A DNA stretch of 64,000 nt from Brevibacillus brevis (GCF_001039275.2 NZ_CP030117.1:27501-91500), one strand, 5' to 3'. Shown: positions 11,574-20,648, counted from the stretch's first letter. The notes: generated from the letters alone by a model not told the origin. A program made the numbers and translations.

Positions 11574-12372
11574 GAAGCTCGCGATGATTGTGCTCGACGG
11601 ATTGAGATTTGACACAGCCATCTCGCACATGGGGTACCTGCATCACCTGGTCGAATACGGCATAGCAGCCCGCTTTCAGGTACGATCGGAATTGCCCAGT
11701 CTCTCTCGTCCTTTGTATGAGGTTCTTTTAACGGGAACCCCTGTGTGGAAAAACGGCATTTCCAGCAATCAGAAGGTTCGGCTTTCGCACCAGGAGAGTC
11801 TCTTTCACCTGACGCGGAAAAACGGGATGTCCAACGCTGCTGCGGCTTATGGCTGGGTAAGCGAGCTTTATAACAAGGCCCCGTTCAGTCCGTTTCACGA
11901 CCGAATCCAATTGAACACCGACAAGCCGATCCAAAACGGGATGTTCTACTGGGAGGATCACTATCCGGATACACACTTGTTTGCTGACGCCAACTTTTTG
12001 TTGAATGGATACAATCCGGATTTTCTTTACGTCCACTCCATGAACATCGACGATGATGGCCACAAGCATACGGCCGATTCCGCACACTATCGAAATCGCG
12101 TTCTGGCGGCAGATTCGATACTGGCAAATGTGCTTCCTGCGTGGATCGATGCGGGTTATCAAATTATCGTGACAGCGGATCACGGGATGACAGCCGATGG
12201 AAATCATGGCGGCACTTCTAGCGCTGACCGGGACGTCCCCCTGTTTGTCATCAGCAACCTGATCTCTCCGGGTATTCGCGAGGAGGCAATCCCGCAATTG
12301 CAGGTGGCTCCGCTTGCCTGCCATTTGCTTGGCATCTCCCCCTCGAAAGAGATGCAGCCATTGAACGTATGA
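11563..12372 (+). CDS. Type I phosphodiesterase / nucleotide pyrophosphatase family enzyme
   Basis: A 269-residue member of the alkaline phosphatase superfamily. Metal ligands are seen as D12 (VLDGLRF), the DDDGHKH cluster at 163-169, D206-H207 (TADHG) and H215 (NHGG). S48 in PSLSRP takes the place of the usual Thr/Ser nucleophile. There is no signal peptide, so it should act in the cytoplasm on what the transporter brings in. It starts 11 bp inside the binding-protein gene, so the two are translationally coupled. Substrate unknown; phosphodiester, phosphonate or nucleotide are all possible. Confidence 0.85.
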   Translation: MCARKLAMIVLDGLRFDTAISHMGYLHHLVEYGIAARFQVRSELPSLSRPLYEVLLTGTPVWKNGISSNQKVRLSHQESLFHLTRKNGMSNAAAAYGWVSELYNKAPFSPFHDRIQLNTDKPIQNGMFYWEDHYPDTHLFADANFLLNGYNPDFLYVHSMNIDDDGHKHTADSAHYRNRVLAADSILANVLPAWIDAGYQIIVTADHGMTADGNHGGTSSADRDVPLFVISNLISPGIREEAIPQLQVAPLACHLLGISPSKEMQPLNV

Positions 12373-12381
12373 GGGCTGAGT

Positions 12382-12412
12382 AAGACGTCTCCCTAAGGGG
12401 GCGTCTTTTCCT
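12382..12412 (+). terminator. Intra-operon stem-loop, possible attenuator
   Basis: AAGACGTCTCCC / GGGGGCGTCTT with a short TTTT tail between the phosphodiesterase and the first permease gene. It could lower permease expression relative to the binding protein. Confidence 0.55.
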
Positions 12413-12432
12413 CTAAGAAAGGAGCTTTTGCG

Positions 12433-13278
12433 ATGAAACGATTTGTCAGTATGTTTTGGATCACGACGATTCCGTTCTTTGCAATGATCGCTCTGTTTCT
12501 TCTCGTCCCGTTGCTTTCCATGATTGGAGGAAGCTTTCAGGCCGAGGGAGGCGGCGGTTTTACCATGAGTCACTATCGTGAGATTTTTGCAAATCCATAT
12601 TACTTGCAGGCTTTTGAGAACAGCGTGCTCATCTCGTTCCTGTCTGCTCTCATTGGAATCGTCGTTGCTGTTTTCGCTGCCTATGCGATTACCCGTTTCC
12701 CTCAGTCTCTGCAACAGCGAGTGCTTGTCATTACCAATCTAACCTCCAATTTTGCAGGGATTCCGCTCGCTTTTGCCTTCATTGTCCTGTTGGGAAACAG
12801 TGGATTGTTTGTTTTACTCGCGAAGCAACTGGGGATTGATTTTGGACAGTCCTTTACTTTGTATTCGTGGAGCGGCTTGACGCTTGTCTATATTTATTTT
12901 CAACTGCCCCTGGCGGTAATGCTTTTGTATCCCCTGTACAACGCCATTCAGAAGCAATGGATGGAAGCGGCCGAGCTGCTTGGGGCAAGTCCATGGAAGT
13001 TTTGGCTGAGAATCGGTTTTCCGGTACTGCTTCCAGGCATCGTCGGTACATTCAGCATTCTGTTTGCCAATGCAATGGGTGCCTATGCTTCTGCCTACGC
13101 GCTCACCGGGAGCAGCTACAATCTGGTGCCCATTCGGATTGGTGCGCTAGTATCTGGTGACATTTTTGCCAGACCCGAGCTGGGTAGCGCTCTCGCTGTA
13201 CTGCTTGGCCTGACGCTTGCCGCCGCCCTCCTCGTGAACGAGTGGCTGACGCGGAAGATTCGGAGGGATTTGTCTTGA
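12433..13278 (+). CDS. ABC transporter permease (first subunit)
   Basis: A 281-residue inner-membrane protein with about six TM segments and the BPD_transp_1 coupling loop EAAELLGASPWKFWLRIGFPVLLPGI (EAA motif near residues 178-190). It pairs with the next permease to form the channel of the importer. The ATG at 12433 follows AAAGGAGC. The stop overlaps the start of the second permease by 4 bp. The pair resembles the two-permease iron/phosphonate/spermidine-type importers. Confidence 0.9.
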   Translation: MKRFVSMFWITTIPFFAMIALFLLVPLLSMIGGSFQAEGGGGFTMSHYREIFANPYYLQAFENSVLISFLSALIGIVVAVFAAYAITRFPQSLQQRVLVITNLTSNFAGIPLAFAFIVLLGNSGLFVLLAKQLGIDFGQSFTLYSWSGLTLVYIYFQLPLAVMLLYPLYNAIQKQWMEAAELLGASPWKFWLRIGFPVLLPGIVGTFSILFANAMGAYASAYALTGSSYNLVPIRIGALVSGDIFARPELGSALAVLLGLTLAAALLVNEWLTRKIRRDLS

Positions 13279-14063
13279 AGCGGATCAGTTTGCCATCCTT
13301 GTCGTTTGCGTTAGTCATGCTGTATTTGTTTTTGCCTGTAGCGGCTACCATCCTGTACTCATTGGCAACCGAGTGGAACAGCACGGTTTTGCCGGAAGGA
13401 CTCACAGGAAAATGGTTCGCGGAGCTGTATGCTGATCCCCGATTCTTGCAGGCATTCGGGCGTTCTTTTCTGCTCAGCTTTCTGACGACTGTCGTTGCCG
13501 TCGTCGTTATTGTTCCTGCTGTATTCTCCATTATCGTCTACGCTCCCCGGATGGAGAGGCTGGTTCAGATTTTGGTGATGCTGACCTATGCCGTTCCGGG
13601 TGTCATTATGGCGGTCGGATTGATCCGTACTTATTCAGGAAACGGGATTCCAATGGTCATCATAACCGCCGGGGCGTATCTAGTCGGATTGCTTCCGTAT
13701 CTTTATCAGGGAACGCGCAACAGCCTGCTTGCCATGCAGGCACGTTCGTTGATGGAGGCAGCCGAGCTATTGGGTGCGAGCCACTGGCAGGCATTCGTAC
13801 GGATTATCGTTCCGAATATCATGTCTGGAATTTTCGTGTCCTCACTCTTGTCGTTTTCCATTTTGTTCGGTGAATTCGTATTGATTAACATCCTCGTGGG
13901 AGGAAGATACGAAACCCTGCAGATGTATCTGTACGCCAAGCTATCGTCAAGTGGACATGTCGCCAGCGCGATTACGGTCACTTATTTTGTCCTGATGGCT
14001 ATTATCACTGGCCTGGTTGTAAAATTCACGCGCCGAAGCTTCGCACGCAAGGAGGTCCCCTGA
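13275..14063 (+). CDS. ABC transporter permease (second subunit)
   Basis: A 262-residue permease with about six TM helices and the coupling motif EAAELLGASHWQAFVRIIVPNIMSGI. The start is a TTG at 13275 within the TTGA overlap with the upstream stop, preceded by CGGAGGGA. A longer reading from 13242 lies inside the previous gene and lacks an SD. The stop shares one base with the ATG of the ATPase gene, so the three transport genes are translationally coupled. Confidence 0.9.
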   Translation: MKRISLPSLSFALVMLYLFLPVAATILYSLATEWNSTVLPEGLTGKWFAELYADPRFLQAFGRSFLLSFLTTVVAVVVIVPAVFSIIVYAPRMERLVQILVMLTYAVPGVIMAVGLIRTYSGNGIPMVIITAGAYLVGLLPYLYQGTRNSLLAMQARSLMEAAELLGASHWQAFVRIIVPNIMSGIFVSSLLSFSILFGEFVLINILVGGRYETLQMYLYAKLSSSGHVASAITVTYFVLMAIITGLVVKFTRRSFARKEVP

Positions 14064-15082
14064 TGAGTTACGTCCAAATCGAACACTTGTCCAAAACCTT
14101 TCACGGTCAACACGTGCTGCAGCAACTTGATCTTGCGATTGAAAAAGGCGAGCTGGTTACCTTGCTTGGCCCTAGCGGATGTGGCAAAAGCACGCTGTTA
14201 CGCATCCTCAGTGGTTTGACGGCTCCTGATACGGGCACGATCTACATTGACGGAAAAGATGTAACGGACGTGTCGCCAAAAGACAGGCAGATCGGCATGG
14301 TGTTCCAATCGTATGCGCTTTTCCCCAATCTTACGGTCAGTCAAAACATTGCCTTTGGCCTGGAAATGAACAAAATCTCGAAAACGGAGATTCGGCTGCG
14401 TGTCCAGGAAATGATTGAGCTGGTGGGATTGGTGGGAAAGGAGCAGGCTTACCCGCGTGAATTGTCTGGCGGTCAGCAGCAGCGTGTGGCACTCGCCCGT
14501 TCTCTGGTCACCCGGCCAAAAGTGCTTCTGCTGGATGAGCCGCTTAGTGCGCTTGATGCCCAGATTCGTAAAAATTTGCAAAAGCAGCTACGCACCATTC
14601 AACGTGAGTTAAACATGACGACTGTGCTGGTTACTCACGATCAGGAAGAAGCCATGGCTGTCAGTGACCGCATCTACATCATGAATGGCGGACGGATCGT
14701 TCAGCACGGCAGTCCTCAAGAGATTTACACGCAACCTCGTTCTGAATTTGTTGCTCGCTTCATTGGCAATTACAACGTGCTGACTGCCGAGCAACTTAAC
14801 CGAATCACGCCAAAACTGTCTCATCCGGCAGTTGAACGTTTCGCAATTCGTCCTGAGACGTTTCGCGAACAGCCTTTGGATGGGGAGGACATCTGTTTGA
14901 CCGGGAATATCGCTCAGGTAACCATGCTCGGCAACATTACCCGTTACGAGCTGAACATTGGTGATGTTCCTGTACTGGTGGACACTCTTCACCTGTCCTT
15001 CGAGCAGGAGCAGATAGGCACAACAAAAACATTGTATGTAAGTCCCAAGGATGTGATTCCGCTTTATGACACTATTGCCTGA
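14063..15082 (+). CDS. ABC transporter ATP-binding protein
   Basis: A 339-residue ATPase of the CUT1/iron/spermidine type. Visible motifs are Walker A GPSGCGKST (about residues 38-46), Q-loop VFQSYALFP, signature LSGGQQQRVALARS, Walker B LLLDEPLSALD and the switch histidine in VTHDQEEA. A C-terminal OB-like regulatory domain (about residues 240-339) is shorter and diverged. It overlaps the permease by 1 bp and the DeoR gene by 17 bp. Confidence 0.95.
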   Translation: MSYVQIEHLSKTFHGQHVLQQLDLAIEKGELVTLLGPSGCGKSTLLRILSGLTAPDTGTIYIDGKDVTDVSPKDRQIGMVFQSYALFPNLTVSQNIAFGLEMNKISKTEIRLRVQEMIELVGLVGKEQAYPRELSGGQQQRVALARSLVTRPKVLLLDEPLSALDAQIRKNLQKQLRTIQRELNMTTVLVTHDQEEAMAVSDRIYIMNGGRIVQHGSPQEIYTQPRSEFVARFIGNYNVLTAEQLNRITPKLSHPAVERFAIRPETFREQPLDGEDICLTGNIAQVTMLGNITRYELNIGDVPVLVDTLHLSFEQEQIGTTKTLYVSPKDVIPLYDTIA

Positions 15083-15866
15083 AGAACGACAGCAAGTGAT
15101 TCTCGACGAATTGAACCGCCACGGTAAAATTCAGGTGATGAGTCTGGCAAAAAACCTGGCAGTAACACCGGAGACAATACGACGTGATCTGGACCAGTTG
15201 GAACAGCAACGTTTGTTAAAGCGAGTGTACGGAGGAGCCATCCCTTATCATTTGGCGAAACGCGAACCGCACTTTGAAAAGAAACAGGCGATCCAACAAA
15301 CCGCAAAAACGAAAATCGGGCAAATCGCGGCAGAACTTTTGTCTGACGGGGATACCATCGCGCTCGATGTCGGGACGACAACACTGGAATTGGCACGCGC
15401 TATAAAGGGTCTCAACCAATTAACGATTGTCACGAATTCGCTTCCCGCTGCTTCTTTACTAAACGAGCTGTTGGAAGCCAATCAATTCAACGGTCAGGTC
15501 ATTATGCTGGGGGGGCTGACCCATCCGGCCCAAAAATCGGTTGCCGGGGCGTTTACCTGCGAGCTACTCTCTCGTTTTCATTTTGATAAAGCTTTTATTT
15601 CCTGTGGAGGAATGACGGCTGATGGCTTCACCGACTATGACATGGAAGAAACGCTGTGCTCGACCATGATGGTACAGCGGGCGGAGCAAGTCTATGTATT
15701 AGGAGATACATCGAAGATCGGCCAAACGCAATTTTTTCGTATTTGCGGCTGGCAGGATGTCAGCGCGGTTGTTTGTGACCAGCCGATGCCGGATGAATGG
15801 CTATCGTCTGGCATGCAAACTACCTGGATAAGCGAACATCCGGAAAGGAGAGACTTCACATGCTGA
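15066..15866 (+). CDS. DeoR-family transcriptional regulator
   Basis: A 266-residue regulator with an N-terminal winged helix (RQQVILDELNRHGKIQVMSLAKNLAVTPETIRRDL) and a DeoR sensor domain (VGTTTLELARAIKG, NSLPAASLL, FISCGGMTADGFTDYD) that in this family binds phosphorylated sugars. Residence in the operon suggests it represses it and responds to a phosphorylated intermediate; that is inference. The ATG at 15066 lies within the ATPase gene and the stop overlaps the next gene by 7 bp. Confidence 0.92.
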   Translation: MTLLPEERQQVILDELNRHGKIQVMSLAKNLAVTPETIRRDLDQLEQQRLLKRVYGGAIPYHLAKREPHFEKKQAIQQTAKTKIGQIAAELLSDGDTIALDVGTTTLELARAIKGLNQLTIVTNSLPAASLLNELLEANQFNGQVIMLGGLTHPAQKSVAGAFTCELLSRFHFDKAFISCGGMTADGFTDYDMEETLCSTMMVQRAEQVYVLGDTSKIGQTQFFRICGWQDVSAVVCDQPMPDEWLSSGMQTTWISEHPERRDFTC

Positions 15867-16879
15867 TCGACTATCATTTTCATCTGGAAGAAGGGCCTTT
15901 TTCATTGCGTTGGCTCGACCGTACCAATGTGGCCCTCGACCACTTTTATCCGTTGACTGAACCTCGACATACCCGTGCTTGGCTGCTGAATAGTCTTGCG
16001 CGATTAAATAACCGCATGTCATTGGGGGCATACGACCCGTCCTGGATCGATCTGTATTTACGTGAAGCGTTAAACAAAGGCTTGAAGGAAGTGGGGATTG
16101 TCGATCATTTATACCGCTTTCGTGAAGCGCGTCCCTACTTTGAACGGTATATGGAGCTGGGCGACACCGATTTGGGGCGCTTGCAGCGAACGTGGCTTGA
16201 TCAAGTATGCACCGAGAGCCTCAGTGACTTTTGTGTCGCCATTGAGGCAGCAAAGCAGCGTTGGTCGGCAAGCGGCGTGGAGTTGCGGTTGGGTATTGAA
16301 GCAGATTACTTTATCGGCGGGGAAGCAGAATTGGAGGGCTTGCTCGCAGGCGCTTCGTGGGATTATGTGATCGGCTCCGTTCATTTTTTGCAAGGATGGG
16401 GCTTTGACAATCCCGAGACTCGTCAATTGTTTGAGCAACATGACCTAAAACAGTTATACGCGGACTTTTTCCACACGGTTGAATCCATGATCAGGAGCAA
16501 CTTGTTTGATTTTGTTGCCCATCTGGACAATCTGAAAGTGTTCTCCTATCGCCCGGAGGAATCGGAGCTTGTCCCCTATTACCACCGAATCGCAACTGCT
16601 TTGAAAGAAACGGATACCGCGACCGAAATCAATGCGGGTCTGTACTACCGCTATCCCGTTCAGGAAATGTGCCCCAGTCCCGCTTTCCTCGACGTTTTGG
16701 TGGCACATGGTGTTCCACTGACACTTTCGTCCGACGCCCACTTTCCCGACGATATTGGGAGATACGTGGCAGAGAATCTGGAAAACCTCCATTCATTGGG
16801 GGTAACGGAGATTGCTACTTTTTCCGGTCGTCAACGGATTATGAAGCCAATCTGTGATTTTGAGCAAAATATTATTTAA
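15860..16879 (+). CDS. PHP-domain phosphoesterase (histidinol-phosphatase-like)
   Basis: A 339-residue protein with the PHP fold. DYHFHLEEG at the N-terminus, a central VDHLYRF, RLGIEADY, GSVHFLQGWGFDN, VAHLDNLK and LSSDAHFPDDIGRY supply the His/Asp/Glu metal ligands of a trinuclear site. Such proteins hydrolyse phosphate monoesters. It probably completes dephosphorylation of the imported compound after the phosphodiesterase. There is no histidine operon nearby, so histidinol phosphate is an unlikely substrate. The ATG at 15860 follows AAAGGAG; an earlier in-frame start would lie inside the regulator gene without an SD. Confidence 0.88.
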   Translation: MLIDYHFHLEEGPFSLRWLDRTNVALDHFYPLTEPRHTRAWLLNSLARLNNRMSLGAYDPSWIDLYLREALNKGLKEVGIVDHLYRFREARPYFERYMELGDTDLGRLQRTWLDQVCTESLSDFCVAIEAAKQRWSASGVELRLGIEADYFIGGEAELEGLLAGASWDYVIGSVHFLQGWGFDNPETRQLFEQHDLKQLYADFFHTVESMIRSNLFDFVAHLDNLKVFSYRPEESELVPYYHRIATALKETDTATEINAGLYYRYPVQEMCPSPAFLDVLVAHGVPLTLSSDAHFPDDIGRYVAENLENLHSLGVTEIATFSGRQRIMKPICDFEQNII

Positions 16880-16884
16880 GATGC

Positions 16885-16914
16885 AAAAAACCTTGGGATG
16901 CCAAGGTTTTTTTG
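16885..16914 (+). terminator. Terminator of the seven-gene operon
   Basis: Stem AAAAAACCTTGG / CCAAGGTTTTTT with loop GATG and a T run. Confidence 0.92.
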
Positions 16915-16937
16915 TTATCTACACATCCGACTTGTAT

Positions 16938-16966
16938 TTGCCGAAAAATGGATAAACACATATAAT
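16938..16966 (+). promoter_or_regulatory. Promoter of tRNA-Arg
   Basis: TTGCCG and a perfect TATAAT with a 17-bp spacer, 51 bp before the tRNA. Confidence 0.6.
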
Positions 16967-17017
16967 AAGAAAGTAGGTGCGGGGTCAGAAAAAGTCTCCT
17001 TGCCACAAATCATACTT

Positions 17018-17095
<78 letters not shown>

Positions 17096-17102
17096 AAAAA
17101 GC

Positions 17103-17131
17103 AAAAAACCTTGATGTATCGAGGTTTTTTG
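17103..17131 (+). terminator. Terminator after tRNA-Arg
   Basis: Stem AAAAAACCTTGAT / ATCGAGGTTTTTT followed by GCTTTTT. A related terminator follows the right repeat at 20775. Confidence 0.85.
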
Positions 17132-17183
17132 CTTTTTATGGATGTTGTGTTGTTGGAAGGATGTGACTCTCGCAAAAAGATAA

Positions 17184-18574
17184 TTTATAGTATCTTTCGG
17201 AGGCTTTAAGCTGGTTTTTGTTTCTTATACTAGTCCTCTCAGCAATCATGGTGAAATAGTGCTTTCAACTGAATTAAAACAAATCAAGGATACTGGAAAC
17301 AAGATTTACTGGGAGTTATACGATAAAGAGCGTATCGCAAACATCATATATACCAGCAAGAAAAAGTATGAGGCTTTTGAAATAGATTTAGTTCAATCTG
17401 GTTCGAGTACAGGTATATTAACATCTGACAATGCGGCAACATATTCTATTCATTGTTCATTAAATGAATTAGCTGATGTTTGTTTGAAATATCAAGATAT
17501 TATTTTTGATGAAAACGTAAGGTTATTTCATGGAGTGAACAATAAATTTAATAATGGTATCATTCAAACAGCAACATCTGAGGATGACATAATTAATTTT
17601 CATTTATATAACAATGGGATTGTAATGGTTTCTCCGAAAGTGAAATATATTGATACCAGAAAAAGATTAAAGGTATCAAATCCGATGGTTGTTAATGGGT
17701 GTCAAACTATGAATAGCTTACTTGAGGCAAAAAAACAAGGTAACCTACAAGATGGATTTGTTCAAGTAACAGTAATAGAGATTAATGACCCAATTATCAG
17801 GCAGAATATATCCATTTTTTTAAACTCACAGACAGAAATTAAAGATAGTTACTTAATATCCAATTTACCCATAGTAAGGCAACTTGAAGAGGATTTAGAT
17901 AAGTTAGGATTTTTTTAGAGCGACAAGCAAATAAGATCGAACTCTTAAAAAAACAATTATCGAAAAAAGAGAAAATAGAATTGTTCGGAATCAATCAAAG
18001 TAAGACAATAAGTCTTGAGTTAGCTATTCAATTGTATGCAAGTGTTTATTTAAACTTAGCTCCCTTAGCAAAAATGAAGAAATCCTTGCTTTTTAATGAA
18101 GAAAACTTACCTGAAATACTGAACAATATAAATGCTGATAGGATTATTTTTGCTTTTAAAATCTATACAAGAATTATGAAAATTATTAGCGATTATAGAC
18201 GTTGTATAAGAAGTAAACAAAAAACAGAAATTCTTCAATACCTGGGGATAAAAGCGAAGGATTTGAAGCAATACTCCTTTTTAAATACTGCTGATATTTT
18301 TTATTGTCTTTATATGTACAAATCGCACAGAAAGAGCTGGGTACTTTTGAACATGTTGGAAAGAGAAATGCGCTGACCTTTGCAGAATGGTCAAATATTA
18401 CTGAGCAAAATTTCGATAAGTACTTTTAAAGAAGCTGTAGATATAATAAGAAGAACAGTTATCGAAGGAACTAACGGAAAAAGTATTGCAACACTCACTA
18501 AAAGTACGGCTTTCCATAAGCGTTTAATAGCTAAAGTACATGCACAGCCCGTTACTGTAGATGAAATCCCTTGA
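17184..18574 (+). pseudogene. Decayed AIPR-family phage-resistance gene
   Basis: The frame open from 17184 to 17918 encodes AIPR hallmarks FHLYNNGIVMVSPKV, VVNGCQTMNSL and FLNSQTEIKDSYLISNLPIVRQL. At a run of seven T (17910-17916) the frame ends in TAG. The next frame continues as LERQANKIELLKKQL, as expected for the family, so one T seems lost. Further shifts occur near 18350 (to NALTFAEWSNITEQNFDKYF) and 18425. The N-terminal half of the family is also missing. AIPR proteins are linked to abortive infection and phage resistance. I read this as non-functional, although slippage at the T run could join the first two parts. Confidence 0.8.
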
Positions 18575-18675
18575 TTAGTCAGTATTCTTGGGCTGTAGAC
18601 AAATCAACTACAGTTTTATGGGTAGCAGCTTCACCACCGGGATGGATATTTAAAGTTTTAGCCGAAAAGTTTGAG

Positions 18676-18705
18676 GCCCTCCATCGGAACAATCCGGGGG
18701 AGGGC
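18676..18705. other. GC-rich stem-loop in the element
   Basis: GCCCTCC / GGAGGGC arms without a T run, between the AIPR remnant and the convergent exported-protein gene. Apart from this I see nothing in 18575-18764. Confidence 0.45.
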
Positions 18706-18764
18706 ATTAACATGTGAGTCAAATAGTAAAATATGAACTACACCAACAAAGTAATTAAGGCATA

Positions 18765-20042
18765 TTAGTAATTGTAACTAATAGAAATAGATTGGTCTGC
18801 ATCTGTTTCAACGTCAATACCTGCATAAAAATTAACTTTATGGCTGATATCCAGTTTAGTGTAGCTACCTGTTGCAGCCCATGCAGTCACGAATTCATAG
18901 TCATCTGATGATTCTAATTGACTTCCAGTAACCTTCCATTTTGCATAATCATTAGATTTATTCAATGTGAGATCCATGTCTGGTTCTGTGTCAATTTCAT
19001 ATTCGAAACCAATGCTATAAGGGTAACCTAAACTTACTTTATACGGGTTACTGGAGGTATCATTTGGTTCAGCATCATCTAATTCGTCACTATCAAATAC
19101 CAGATCATGTCTGATAGTAAACTCTTCTGCATCCCAAAGCCATTCATATGTTTCAATAGTACTTGTATCTTTTACATAGAAATAGTCATATTCTTTATCG
19201 TCTTCATCGGTAACTTTGTACAGTTTCCATTGTGAATTAATTTCTCCGGCTTTTTTTGTTATATAGTAAGCGGAGGCAATAATATCGTAATCACTATCTA
19301 CAACTCGGCTTGATCGAGTAGAAAATTCGGAGTCACTCTTTTCAATAATTTTATTTTCGTGCTGCAAGATTTCTGAGAGATAAATTTCATCTTCAATTTC
19401 AATTTTACCCTCCTCATCATAGCTGTTTATATCTGAAATAAAGACTTTATAAGGGGTATTTTCATCTAATGTGTAACCTATAATTTCGTGTTTCTCGGAT
19501 TCCTTATTCTTATCAGTACCATCTTTCTTTTTCTTTTCTTTTTTCTCATCCTCTTCATTAAAGAAAGCAAGCTCGATTGATTCTTGGGAATCTCCACTTT
19601 CTATTTTTGTTTGAGTATACAATTTGTCAATACCCAGCAGATCGCAATATTCTTTTATAGTAAGTCCGCCAAATAAATACACTTTCTTACCATTTTGAAG
19701 TTCTTCTTGTAATTCCTTCTGTAGCTTTTTGTTTTTTTCTACATCTTTATAATTATATGCAATAGAATTGTACTCTGATAAATCTACTTTATCATCTGGA
19801 TTTATCGATTTTACTTGGATTTTTTTATCTTCCAGAGTCTTTTTGACACTTTTGAGAGAGTCGTGTTTGAAATCCAATCCCTTTTCTGCATTTTCAGAAT
19901 TCATTTCGGATGAAAATAGCAACTCTTTAGATGATTTTGAAAATGCACTCTGAACTGATAAATTTGGTAACATTACAGCAGATACTAAAACACCAGCCAA
20001 AACGAGGCTAGTAACAGATGATTTAATATTTTTTTTGGACAT
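18765..20042 (-). CDS. Exported acidic protein of unknown function (element cargo)
   Basis: A 425-residue protein with a Sec signal peptide (hydrophobic core SLVLAGVLVSAVMLPN, cleavage near VQSA). The middle (about residues 45-130) is rich in Lys and Glu and likely helical, with a charged linker EEDEKKEKKKKDGTDKNKES. The last 170 residues alternate polar and aromatic residues and look beta-rich (GYPYSIGFEYEID, SISISYNY). There is no LPXTG motif or Cys lipobox. The ATG at 20042 follows AAAGGGAGG. I recognise no family; a secreted effector or toxin-like protein is possible but not shown. Confidence 0.75.
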   Translation of the reverse strand: MSKKNIKSSVTSLVLAGVLVSAVMLPNLSVQSAFSKSSKELLFSSEMNSENAEKGLDFKHDSLKSVKKTLEDKKIQVKSINPDDKVDLSEYNSIAYNYKDVEKNKKLQKELQEELQNGKKVYLFGGLTIKEYCDLLGIDKLYTQTKIESGDSQESIELAFFNEEDEKKEKKKKDGTDKNKESEKHEIIGYTLDENTPYKVFISDINSYDEEGKIEIEDEIYLSEILQHENKIIEKSDSEFSTRSSRVVDSDYDIIASAYYITKKAGEINSQWKLYKVTDEDDKEYDYFYVKDTSTIETYEWLWDAEEFTIRHDLVFDSDELDDAEPNDTSSNPYKVSLGYPYSIGFEYEIDTEPDMDLTLNKSNDYAKWKVTGSQLESSDDYEFVTAWAATGSYTKLDISHKVNFYAGIDVETDADQSISISYNY

Positions 20043-20062
20043 TTTAATATACCTCCCTTTTT

Positions 20063-20079
20063 ATGGTATAATTTACCAT
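20063..20079. promoter_or_regulatory. Palindrome over the exported-protein promoter
   Basis: ATGGTA (20063-20068) and TACCAT (20074-20079) form a perfect inverted repeat overlapping the -10 at 20070-20075, a likely repressor site. Confidence 0.45.
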
Positions 20080-20098
20080 GAAGGATAAGTATAGACAA
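20070..20098 (-). promoter_or_regulatory. Promoter of the exported-protein gene
   Basis: On the minus strand TTGTCT (20098-20093) and TAAATT (20075-20070) are spaced by 17 bp, directly before the strong SD of the 18765-20042 gene. Confidence 0.5.
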
Positions 20099-20141
20099 CC
20101 AAAAAATGGAAATTTCACAAAAAAGTAAAGGCGTGATCATT

Positions 20142-20291
20142 ATGTCGTTTAATAATGTGCAGTCTTGGATAATTACTGTTTGTTTCGTGGTAACAGCGAT
20201 CAGTTCAGCTTATATAGCAATCAGAATAGACAAGATCATTGAGCGCTTGGCAACTATTGCTGAATTTATTAGTATTACAGGAGGTAGTTAA
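20142..20291 (+). CDS. Small single-TM peptide (49 aa)
   Basis: MSFNNVQSWIITVCFVVTAI begins a 49-residue protein with one N-terminal TM helix (about residues 9-28) and a short amphipathic cytoplasmic tail IDKIIERLATIAEF. It is divergent from the exported-protein gene in the element. The ATG at 20142 has AAAGGCG upstream; an ATG at 20106 lacks an SD. A holin-like or regulatory peptide is possible. Function unknown. Confidence 0.5.
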   Translation: MSFNNVQSWIITVCFVVTAISSAYIAIRIDKIIERLATIAEFISITGGS

Positions 20292-20501
20292 GTTGACGGA
20301 AGAATTGAACTATGACTATAAGGATAGTCAGTAGATTGACCAGAATTACCTTTGTTATAACTTGAAACAATATAGATTACAGCCGTCACTTTACTTATAG
20401 AAGGCGGGGCTTATTTGTAGTTCTGTTTGGGGCACTTGTTGGAGGAACATAAGATGTTGGGACAAAGACCAAACAACAATAGGTATTATTTATGACCTTA
20501 A

Positions 20502-20648
20502 TTAGACATCGGTAGACGTAATGAACAAAATGCAATTTTTGTGGTTGAGAGTTCGCTGGATAAATTGAGCAAACAGGCATTTGTGAGTGTTGTGAATAAA
20601 CAGATTGGCTATGAGGACACCTTGAGTCAGAAAACTTTAAATATTTAA
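20502..20648 (+). pseudogene. Remnant of an unrecognised reading frame
   Basis: A 48-codon frame without a start codon reads RRNEQNAIFVVESSLDKLSK and ends NKQIGYEDTLSQKTLNI. Its protein-like composition suggests the tail of a lost gene. Also in the 20292-20718 stretch, a 14-codon frame MTEELNYDYKDSQ begins near 20292 after GGAGG, and nothing else is seen. Confidence 0.3.

Noticed and set aside
11728..12714. Long minus-strand open frame opposite the phosphodiesterase and permease
   Set aside because: Spans two well-supported plus-strand genes and their hairpin; basic, low-complexity translation.
20106..20141. Longer start for the one-TM peptide
   Set aside because: The ATG at 20106 has no SD, whereas the ATG at 20142 has one and leaves the TM helix at the N-terminus.
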